From positions 1,814,501 through 1,878,500 of the forward strand of contig JAQPZY010001523.1 in assembly GCA_029931535.1 (NCBI GenBank): DNA of 64,000 nucleotides, in the 5' to 3' direction. Each line of letters begins with the position of its first letter. The stretch's first letter is position 1. The stretch is from Margaritifera margaritifera (lineage: Eukaryota > Mollusca > Bivalvia > Unionida > Margaritiferidae). Positions 42,201-54,200 of this stretch are shown here, in pieces. The position numbers and the translations under genes were made by a program. Under the pieces are notes generated by a model. That model was not told the origin of the DNA. It worked only from the letters and a program-made list of their open reading frames with translations, and searched no databases.

Positions 42201-45200
42201 TAAGGTCATATGGGAAAGACAAAACAGATAACAATAAATATAAACTGTAGGTGTGTGTATATATATTGGTACTTTAGGCTTGACTTAGTGTGTGTATATA
42301 TATTGGTACTTTAGGCTTGACTTAGTACCATACATAGATGCTTACTTTATATTTGATAATTCTTATCATTTATTCTTTCATGTCAGATTGAGGGCCAAGT
42401 ACAAACAATGAGGAGATGTGATCTAGGCAATGGAGTGGTGGAGATTAAACACAGCGATGGTTCAGACAGGTGGCTGGTTATCAAGAAGACACTGGATGCC
42501 TCTAAAATCTCCAGTCAGGTAAATTGTACTAAGGTTCCAGTCCTGAGCAACATAGTTCTGCCTCATGAAGTTGGTGATTATTACAGTTTCCAAGGCATGA
42601 AATAAGGTTGAGCACCCAAATTTCCCTGAACTGGAAGCCAGTCCATTATATGTTGCATTTATCCCAACCCTTCACTCAATGTTCTTGTAACCCATTTACA
42701 GCCTTGTTGGCTAGAACAAGCAAGGGCATAATGGCAATGTTCAGGATGGAAGTTGAACCCAAGACCTCTGATTCTGAATGTCCACCACTTGACCATGCTG
42801 GCTGAAGCAAATACCTTAATTCTGCAATGAAAATACCATGCTTATTGATGAGCCAATTTCCAGCTGTAACCACATTTTGGTTGGTCTCCATTTATGAAAG
42901 TTGTTTCCAATAGAAAGGCCCACCCACCCAACTTTTTCAACTTTTCCAATCATTCTTAAGGCATGAGGCATACTGTGCTTATCTTGGGAGAAATACTGTA
43001 TAACAGGTATCATAACCCAAAATTCATCTGGAACCAAACAAGAAAGTACCATGCATCTGCAGCTTCTTACAAAACAGACATGGTCTGACATAGCACAGCG
43101 AAAATTTTCAAAAATAATTGCTATCAACATGGTCAACAGTATCCTGTGCTGGAAAATGATTTAATCCCACTAACATATAAAACCGAATGTAATTCAGTGA
43201 CTCTTTGATAAAAATAGTGACATTTGGCTTTTAAGAGGTTTTATCCACTCTGACTCGCAAATGCAGCAGACCAAACACCGTGTTCGTAGACAACTGAAAA
43301 CATACCAAAGAGGATGATGTCCTCACTTTGGATATTACCAGTAACAATCTTACATCCTGCTAGGCTTGAAATGGGAACAATAATGAAAAAAGAGAGAAAT
43401 TCTGCCAGCAATGATAGCAGAAAAAGCACTAACAGTAGCATGGCTGTATAGGCAAAGTCACCATAAACGTGACAAAGTAATCAGGCAGACACAAGTGCCA
43501 ATAAAGACTTGAGCCTAAATGAATAAACAAACAATCAAATCAGAATACATTTTGGTGAATATTCAAATAGAAAATTGGTATTCAAATGTTAGTTTGTTTA
43601 CCAACATTTTGTAAAAGAAACTGGGTGAAATGTAAACTATGCAATGTTAAATTAGATTAAGAAGGGGACAACTTCAAAGCAGCTAAATCACCTGAAATCG
43701 AATCTCCCAGTCACAAGGTAATAATGTCAAATTTCGGAATAGTTGCAAGTTGGTAATGAACATGGTATAGAACAGGGGTCATATCAAAGTCAACAGTGCC
43801 TTTATGTATCGATCAATGTATCCTAATTTTATTAAATTAAATTAGCCATATATCCATGTGATTTTCATTGTGAAAAATTAACTTTCCAGAGAATTTTTTT
43901 AGATACTCCTCATATTTCACGGAACAATTAATCTCAAGTTATTACCCTTCTTTGCCTATAGTCTTCAGAACTAAAGGAATATTTTTGGCCATACTGAGTT
44001 TGAAGATAAACAGGGAAAATAATGCCCACACTCACTTGAGTTTTAGTCTAAATCCATTAAATATTTCTGCAAAGCCCCATAAAATATAAATTACTTATGA
44101 TTAGATTTAGATGACCAAGTTCACGGTGTTTCAGTGTGGCTTGGGGGGTGGGGGGTTTGGGTGATTAAATACCAAAGTAGACAAAGAAAAAAGGATGGAT
44201 TTGATAACTTTATTAACATTGATGAATATTCAGATTGTATCTGTATACATTCAACGAATATTTGAATCAGAAAATTTGGTATTAATTTCAGCTCTAATAA
44301 AAACAAAACAAGTATTAAAACTACAGCGGAGATACAGATTTCTGCCAGTGTAAGTGACAGAATTGTGGCCATCCTGAAAAGAATTCTGAAAAACCGAAAG
44401 AAACAAGACACAAAATTGCTGACTTGTCCAACAAGATGACAGGGTATGCAAGCTACTATGATTAGGGTGAATACAGAGAAATTCCTCACGATGTAACCAT
44501 AATGAGGAAGCCACTAAGATGATGAAAATGAGGGTGAATCCCCAGCTAAAATACCTAGGTTAGATGAAAACCTTGAGTAAAAAGGTAGATTTTCCTCTGT
44601 GTCTGATTGTTTCAAGATATGATTTGAATATTGATGAGATTTTGGCCAAAAATATTTCAGACTTGTTTAGAAATGGTATGAATGAAGACCAATACTTTGA
44701 ACTTATAAAAGATTAGAAGAATTGTAGGCCAGATTATTTTGAAGGGTTGGTAGTGGTGAAAACCAGCTAACTTGCATGGGACATTATATTGCCAGATGTG
44801 AGAATTGCTGACAATTAAAAGCAAAATATCAAAACATCTGTTGTGAAAGCAACCACTGTATTAGCCTAGGTGGTACACAAAATAGACAACGTTGAAAAAG
44901 AGGGCAATATAAAAGAGATTAGTGTAGATGTAATGATGTTTTGGCATTACCTGGACATGGAAATAGACTGATTAACATCACTTGCAGAGAATTAATAAAA
45001 TCTGAACTGAATCATGAATTCTTGCATACATGTTCTCAATCTGTACCTTACACTACAATTTTTTTCGGAGATGACCTCACAAAAACTGCAAAAGAAATAG
45101 AAGATTGCAGTAAAAATCAGTCAAAAAATACAGTATGACAGCTACTACAGAGTAATTGGATTTAGAAGAAGTGTCAGATTTTGGGTCAAGAAAGCGGCTG

Positions 45201-48200
45201 AGACCTATACAGCAGAATCCCACTATCATCTGTCTGGCAATATCCCTGCAAAGAAAATGAATGCCATTTGGGGAAAAAAATCCCACAGGATGGGAAATTG
45301 GAAGATCAAGACATGCATGTAATAAATTGCAGATCCTAGACTCCTTTTATCAGATGCACAAATAAAAGGATATGTTGGTGAGTGAATTGTTTTAGTATGA
45401 CCAGTTATTGAGATCACATCGGTTTTCTTCAACAGAAAGCCCCTGTGGCCAATTTATGGTACATCATCAGTCACAACAAATTTTCAAAGATCTCATAAAC
45501 TTTTCATTGACTTTATAATTTTCTTTCACAGGACTATTATTGCGATAAATAAAATTGGTTTTTTACAAAAATAATTAATTATTTAATAAGAGATAGAAGT
45601 TGCAACCATGTCATTTTACCTACATTCTCTCCTAGAGTTCATAGCGCTATGATACACCAAGGTAAAAAGTGTAATTATATCAATGACATAATGTAAATGA
45701 TTGTGTCATTTTGAGCTGTGCATTAAGTGTTGAATTGAACCGGTGTAAAGTTTTGAAGATACCATGTTGTATGCCTTGGTCTGACGATGGCACTAAATCA
45801 TCCTTATCTTAGTAAGCAAAGTCACACTTACTGGTAGGTATCAATACATTTTGGATTTTGGAGCTACTGTTAATATACTATTTTTTGTGCTTGCCACAAA
45901 CCATGAATGTAAAAACCCAACAAACAATGATGTCTCTATGGAAACAATAGTACTCATTCCCCAATTCATGGATTATAGTACCATTGACAATTTTTTTTAT
46001 ATAAATAAAACCAGGAAAATTGATACCCACAGAAATAACAGAATTCATAGTATTCATTAGATGTCAGATATATCTTTAAATTCACTAATAGCAAAAAAAA
46101 AAGGTCTCAAAACATATGCCTATTATCATAGATAGATTTTCTCTGAAACTACACTCACTTGCTTAGAATGATTTCAATAGATTCACTCATAAAAAACAAG
46201 TTCACAATGACATCACATATAATATTAGATTGTGTAAAATGGGTCACATCTCACTTAGGAGTTATTAATCAGGTCACAACATGGCTGTTAGCTTGATGAT
46301 GAATGGGCAAATGAGGAGGAAGGCATCAACAATTCCTGTTTTAAGTGTTTGATGACCAGCCTTTTCCATCAATATTTGACAAAGTTGTGTCCCCTTTTTT
46401 AATGTAGAATGCACCAAAATATTCTTGTTAACACTCTAGAGTGCACATTGCTTATTGTATTTCAGTCACATTTATTGTGAAGATATAGGTGAAGTTCTTT
46501 GAAACATCCAAAAATCCTGATTATTGTCCAGTTCATGCTTCATCAATTATGTTAAGTTTTTGAACTTAGCTCATTTTCTTTGACACTGTTGTATGAAGTA
46601 TGAAACTTGATGAGTATATTTATCCTAGAGGGTGCAACCCACTGCAGGCATCAGTAGGTTGTGGTGACCTACATTTACACTCCAATAATTATGTTAAGTT
46701 TTTGCATTTAGTTCAACTTCTCTGACACCTTTGTATGTACAGTCATGAATCTTAATGTGTTTGTTCATCTTGGAGGATCCTACTCACCATGGGCAAAAGT
46801 ATGTCTCCATAACATACTTTTCATGCTTCAGTGATTACATCAAGTTTTTGCATTTAGCTCAGTTTATCTGATACTGTTGTATGTAAAGTCATGAAATATA
46901 TCTTGGACATTACTACTCACCATGGGCAGAAGTAGGTTACATTAAGTTTTTGCATTTAGGTCAGTTGCTTGGATGCTGTTGTGTGTACAGTAATGAAATT
47001 TGATGAGTATTTATTTTACAAATCAATGACCTCATTGACCAACTGTTAAGGTCACAGTGATCTACTTTTCTTGCTCTAGTGACTATAGAGGGTTTTGGAT
47101 TTATACAATGGCAGAGGGAGCAAGACATAGAATTGTGCAGAATTCTCATTGTGCGTATAAAATTTTTGGTTTGGCAAAAAATGAATTTTTGTCAGTACTT
47201 TAAATTTGTGGATTGCAGAAAGCATCTTATTTTTTCTTTGGAAGGATCATTATTTATTGGGCTTTAAATTCATAGATAGCAGCAACTTCAAGATCAACAA
47301 AACTGGCACCCACAAAAAAATAGTGAATTAACAGTATATGAGAAATGTTTGATGTACATTTTAGATGAACCACAAATTTGAATAATCAAGGTTTGCATAA
47401 TTAAAGCTCTTTGTTTGTATTATGATACTTGGTAAGTTTTCCACTCATACACTTCCATAGTGTTACCCTTGGCCATCCATCTGTTTGTAACACCTTGATT
47501 AGGTTGCATTTATATCAGTTTCTCAGATATTGTTTGCCCCAGAGACATGTAACTTGGTTGTAGATGTGTCTTGGTGAGTACAACACCACCTGTAAAAAAT
47601 TGGGTTGCTGTTATCTACATTTCACACAGCAGTGACTTCTGTTAAGTTTAATGTTTAGGTCAATTTCTCAGGCATTATTGGACACAGAGTCATGCAACTT
47701 GGTTTGTAGATGTGATTTGATAAGTACAATGCCATCGTACCAAAATTAAGGCACTGTGACCTATATTTTAAGCTTGACTTTGGTTAATATTTGTGTATGG
47801 CCAGTTTCTCAAAGGTTATTGGTCACAGAGGCATGCAGCGTTGTGTATAGGTGTATCATGATCAGTACCATGCCAGCTTACCAAAATTAGGTCACTGTGA
47901 TATACATTTTGCACCTCAGTGACTTCAGTTAAATTTTGTTTAGGTCAGTTTCTCAGGCATTATTGGCCACAGAGGCATGCAACTTGATATGTAGATGCAT
48001 CTTGGTGAGTACAAAAACAAGGTCAACTTACCAAAATTAGATCACAGTTGTGACCTAAATATCATTGCCTCAGTGACTGAGGTTAAGTTGTGTATTTAGG
48101 TCAGTTTCTCATGCACATTAGACTACAGGGTTGTACAGAAAGGGTGGTGGTGGGACATTCATGTTCTATGATGCATTTCTATTTTTTTAATAATTTTGTT

Positions 48201-51200
48201 TTTGTAATGCAGGTCAAGTCTGGTGCTGAAGTGGAGTCAACTGAAATTGCTGTTGCTTTTCCACTGCTTCCCAAGGACCAAAGAACTTCAGCATATGTTA
48301 GTACTAAATGCAGTTATTCTCCATTAAAATGTTAACAGTTTGTTTACTGCATTCAAGTTCCTTTCACTTGCTCCGAGAAGCATTTATCACTGGTGTTGCT
48401 GTATCTATGCATCCATTCAACCAGAAGAATCTGACACATGTAACTTGAAGAATTTATCACTGGGTTTGCTGTATCTATGCATCCTTTCAACCATATGTAA
48501 ATATAATAGAAATCCAAAAACTCAAAGTGCTGCAAGCCCTAACTATAATGGAAGAGATGCCTGCATTGGGCAAGTCATTTGAGTGATGTCAGGTATTTAA
48601 ATGATGAATGTTTGAGTCAAGATTCTTTTTTGCAAGCTTTGCTACCAGTTTGCTGATCGCCAGTACAGCTTTTTTATCACACAGAATTAGCTTCCACAAG
48701 TTCTTTGTACAGCTATAAGACCTATTTATCAGTAGTTATGATCTTTCCCAAACTTAGTGGACCAGAATATGAGAAAGCATAATTATTAGTTCCTTTTCTT
48801 TTATTTTTATTCTGTATACATAAATAAAATATCTGTTCATTGTACAGAAAAAAGGGCAACTCAGTTTGTTCAATATTTCTATCCAATATGTGTAATTGAA
48901 TAAACCCTTTTCTATTCAGATCCTTCCACCAAAGCAACCAGTGTTTGCTTTCCTTCCTCTTAGAAGTTACGGCTTTAGATTCATCATACAAGGTAAATTT
49001 GTGGATTATATTAATAGTATTTTCTTGCATTCTGATGCAGCTTACTTGAATATTAATCACTGTCAATGGTAAACATTAAAAGATAAAATTAAAGTCCGTA
49101 TAAATCATCACTTGCATTCTGTCTCACCTGAAAACATAGGTAAGATATACGGTATATACTTGTGTACAAAATCGTCTCCAGTAGCATAGAACTTGATCTA
49201 CTGAGGGAGTCAGATTAACTCATTTAGTAGAGAGTCAAACTCATAATCCAAGAGTCATGAGTTTGATAACTGCCCAGGCCAGCAAATGCATCTCCAGATC
49301 AGGGTCTATGTTGTTTGTTCTACTGATTAGTCCTAACAAACTGCATAGACCCAGATCTGATGGCATATTGTATGACAGCAGATCTGGGTCTATGCTGTTT
49401 GCAGATGGTCCGACTTGTATGCTTATATACAGTATCTGTCGCTTATATAATGGCAATGGCATGGCTGCAGCAATGACCAATATTAGGATTTAGTTTTTAT
49501 AAATTTCTGAAAGTCATAATTATGAAGAGTACATCATAACACAGTTTATATGCACTTCAAATTTACAGTCATTTTAGGATTCCCTTTCCACACTTAAAGC
49601 CTTGAAAAACCTGAAATTTGTTAACCCTTTAATATCCCAAATCTTACAGAAACCTGATTTGCTCATACAGTCTGGAAAAAGTATTCTGTCCTGTTGGCTG
49701 CCTAATCACATTGGCATTAAGGGTAATGAAAGGGCAGGTAATGCAATGTAAGCTGCCCTGCAGCCGGCCTTTTCCAAATGGAAGTTTCAATATTCTCACC
49801 TCATATATTATATAAATAAGATTGTTCTTCATACTGGACAAAATATGTGGAATGAAAATTCTACATACAAGCTTCAGAACATCAAACCCATCGTTGGAGA
49901 GTAGCATCTCTTGTGTAGAACAATTCGCAGAGATGAGGTGGTACCATGCCATTTGCATATCGATCACATACCTGACTTGTGCATACCTCCTGAAGCATGA
50001 ACTTGATGGGAGTGCATATGATGCCAGTGTCCACTTACAGTGGCACACCTTCTTGTCGAGTACGTCAACTTCAACCATGTAAGACAGAAGTATTTGAAGT
50101 GAACTTAATGAAGAAACTGTATGATGATGTACCATTCAAGAAAGTCTTGGACTTATTGATGGAATGCAGTTTATATAAAATTTTTGACTACATGTTTTAA
50201 GGATTTTACACGTTACCTTTATCATTTATTTTGTGTACCTTTTTCAGAATTTTAAGATCTTTATCATTAAACATTAATACATTCATTCATACATATCAAA
50301 TGTACAATCAGTGCCAATTAGTAAAATGCTAAAATGGTGTCATGTATTCATATCAAGATCTTTTTCAAGAGCGTATACTTTGCTCATATCAAAAGAACAA
50401 ATAATATGTTCTATCCCCACACTGTGATAGCAGTGGGGGCATATTGCTATACTGCTGTCATTCTGCAAGTCCATCCCAAATCTTTTTAGTGCAATAGTAC
50501 AAAGACCATTAAACTTTGAGCCATGGAATTCCATACACATATTTAAATGCAGATGACCTATTGCACTCTTTCCAGCAACCCTAGTTTTTCCTACTTTTCC
50601 AAATTTGTTGTCAGACTCCCTTGTTTTCTGTACTTATTCCAAAATAGGCCTGCTATCCCTATGTTTTTTTAAAATTTTATGTTGTCAATTGATTACACAC
50701 TGCATGAACTACCATAATGAAGTAAATTCAGATAGATAGAGGCATCCTGGACTAAAGAGACAGTTTGTATGTGAGTAAGAGCATGCTTTTGTTCAAGTTT
50801 ATGAAGGTAAGTCAAATAAACAGGTAAAAGTTTATTTTTTCAGCAATTTGCATAAAAATCATACTATTTCTCTTGATAAAATATTCTTATTTTCACCTAT
50901 CTTTTCCCTACTTTTTTTTAAAGTAGCCCTGCTATATCCCTACTTTTCCACAAAGATTCACTGGAAAGACTGTTAATGAGATTTTCAGACTGTTAAGCAA
51001 TTTTTCAAGTTTTAACACATTTTTAAACTTCTTGGACCAACTTTGTTTTAATGGAACCTTCCTAGCACAATTTAGGAAAAACCACTTGAGGTAGACAAAT
51101 GGAATTTTGTAGGCATAATTGTATTCACATGTAGATGACCTGATTCGATTTTAAAGCTATTACAGCATTTGTAAAAAAAATTTTAATGCATTTAGACGCA

Positions 51201-54200
51201 AACCATGTTAACACATTTACACAATAACCACTTGAGGTAAACAAATTAAATTTAATTTGCATCTTTGTATGCATATGTAAATTACCTGTTTACATTTTCA
51301 GGCCGTTCTAACAGGTTTTCACAAAATTTTCAACATTTTTAAATTTTTGGTCTGCATCAGGAGCATACATGTTTTACAAATGCAACTCTGATTCAGATTT
51401 GTCTTTTACAAGTTACAATGTGTTAAAAGAATGTAGCATGATGGATCATACATTTATTCAGTATCAGGTGAAAATGTTCCTCTCCTTGTCCAATAATTTT
51501 TTAGTTTTTCTGTCTTTGCAGATATGGTTTCATGAGTGCATAAGCAAGATTTCTAGGTCCACACATACTAGGGTTTTTTCTTTCATGTTGCTAAAAATCT
51601 CTGAATAGTGGAAGTTATATCTTTATCTACTGCCTTCATTCTTTTACTTGTCTGTCCCTGTGTGTCAGTCTGTCTGTCTCAGCCTCAATCTCTATCTCTC
51701 TCAGTCCATTTCTCTCTCGGTCTCTCTTTTGATCTCTCTCTCTCTCTTTCTGCTAGCTTAATAAATTGTCATACTTGCCATAACACGACATGTCACGCGA
51801 AAAACACGATTTTGAACTCCCAAACCCCCCGACACGATCGTGTTTCGAAAAACATGATTTTCAGCAATCTTAGCAACAACAAAAAATTCCACCCCAAAAA
51901 AGAAAAATAAACAAAAAAACGTATATTTCTTGATCACTATTATATATGCCCGTAATCTGTGGTATATATAAACAGTAAACAGTACTGCTCAAAGCTCATG
52001 TAAAACTATCCTCGGGGGCAGGTTTATACACCTGTTTTAGAGGCAATTAAAAGGTAAGGCGGTCCGAGATAAACAGCCAGAGATTTACTTAATTGGTTCA
52101 CAATAGCTAGGGTGATGTGTCGTGTCAAATCCTTTTGAGCACTGCTGCGGGAGAGCCCATTAGGCTAATTTGCATAGGTAAAGTACATTAAGTGGAACAA
52201 CCCGATTTAAAGTTTAGTACATCAAAGAGATGCGTGTTGAAGAACAAACTGATTGCATTGAATGAGAATGTTGACGCCATCTTTTTTAAAGTTTGTGATC
52301 AGCGGCAACGTTTCTTTGAAGTTGGATTTTTACTTCATATATAAAATGGAAAAGTGTACAAGTGTGATTCATTTTCGAAGGAAAAATGTCGAAACGTAGT
52401 AGTGATTCAGGAAATATGGAGCCATCTCCGAAGACAGCAAAGCCCAGCAAAAAAATTCCAGAACTCCTGGTTGACGGAGTTTGACTTTGTGAAGCGCAGC
52501 ATCAAGGGGGAACATTTTATTCTGTGCACATATTGCAACCACCATATTGACATTAGTCATTCTGGAGTGTATGACATTCATCGACATAGCAGCACCACCC
52601 AGCATTGTGACACGGCGAAAATTAAATAGTTTGTTTAAACAGTCGTCGACAGACAATTTAACTAGAGCTGAAGTACTTTTCTGCAATTTCGTTGCTGAGT
52701 ACAATCTGCCATTTTCAGTAGCAGATCATTTTACAGACATATGCAGGTGATATTATTTGACATTGCTAACTCTACCATTTTTTTGTTTGTAAGTATATTA
52801 AATGCTTCAGAGAAAACAGATGGTATTTTCTTTTATTCAGATTTGAATTTCCAGAAAACAGATGGTATTTTCTTTTATTCAGATTTGAATTTCCAGTCAT
52901 TTGCTATAGGTTGATTTGGAAAGATAGCTTATTCTCATTTGGATGACTTTTTTTTTGGGGGGGGGTCACGCGCTCTGACCCCCCTTGGGACCCAAAACAC
53001 ACTTTTTGAGTCTCCAAAACCCCCCAACACTGTCTGGGAATATGGCATGTATGAATTGTAGACTGACTAATTTACTGTCAGACCTACCTTTCTGCCTTCC
53101 CAATTATGAATAAGTATCCATCGTAATAACGATCTCAAAATAATTCAGCTTTATCATTTTTATTTAGGTGACTTTGATATGCCATCTAGTCGAGAGGATG
53201 TAGACAGAGACAGTCCCTGGAACCAATGGCTCAGGAGTGAGATCCACAATCTGTTTCTTGATTCATTGGAAGTTTTCAAGGTAAATATTACCTGCTCTGA
53301 CTCCCTAAAATTCATTTCCTATGTATATGTACTTGTATATGTTGATAAATCATGACAGTGACAGTTATTTGCCTACACATGCTTTGAGAAGAAACAGACA
53401 TTCATGTAGAATTTTGTCCATCAATCTTTGCATCTGTGCATCCATACATTCATTTTTTATTGTGCAAGCTGTAATTTTATTTCAGTTTACCAAGACCCAA
53501 CTCTCAGTTGGGTACAACTTAGAATTAAGGTGTGGCAAATGCCTAATTTAGTTAGCTGTGACCTACTTTCCGGGATATATTTAAGATGTAATACAAATCT
53601 ATTCTAGGCTCTATTCCAGTATCTTTACCCATATAGCCAATGAAGTTACAGTGGGTACACCTGGGAAGAATGAGTGTCATTCACCAGAGTCAGGTCACTA
53701 TAACCTACCTTCCAGAGTTATGTTGAGAATGCTTAAAAATACTGACTCATGCCAAAACAAGCTGAAATTTGCAGCTAACAACTCTGTTTAATGTTGCAAA
53801 AGAGAAGATTTAAATATAGATGTCTAAAAGACCATTAGATCTCTGCCACTGCCAATCATGAATGAAACTATGTATTTTAAAAAAAATGTATTTATAGTCT
53901 GTATGTAAATAAGGATATATATAAAAAAAATCTTTATTTTCCATCTTTAATTTTACTCTAAATTAAGTTACAGCATGAATACTAGTATACTGGTATACTG
54001 GCCGATCTCCATCAGGCCCCTTTTTAAATGTTGGAGCTGTGTAATAATTACTCTACATTTGTGGGATAGCAGTCTTATATTGAAGATTTGAGGATGTTAT
54101 GTTTTTTTAATGGTGGTAAAATGAGTTTACTGGCAACATAAAAGTAGAGCTGGTAACATGGATATCTATGACAATGAAAACACCTAAATATTCTCAAATC

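Noticed and set aside
51608..51910. 100-residue ORF rich in Ser/Leu
   Set aside because: It translates a CT-rich low-complexity tract and then runs into the hAT-like element end.
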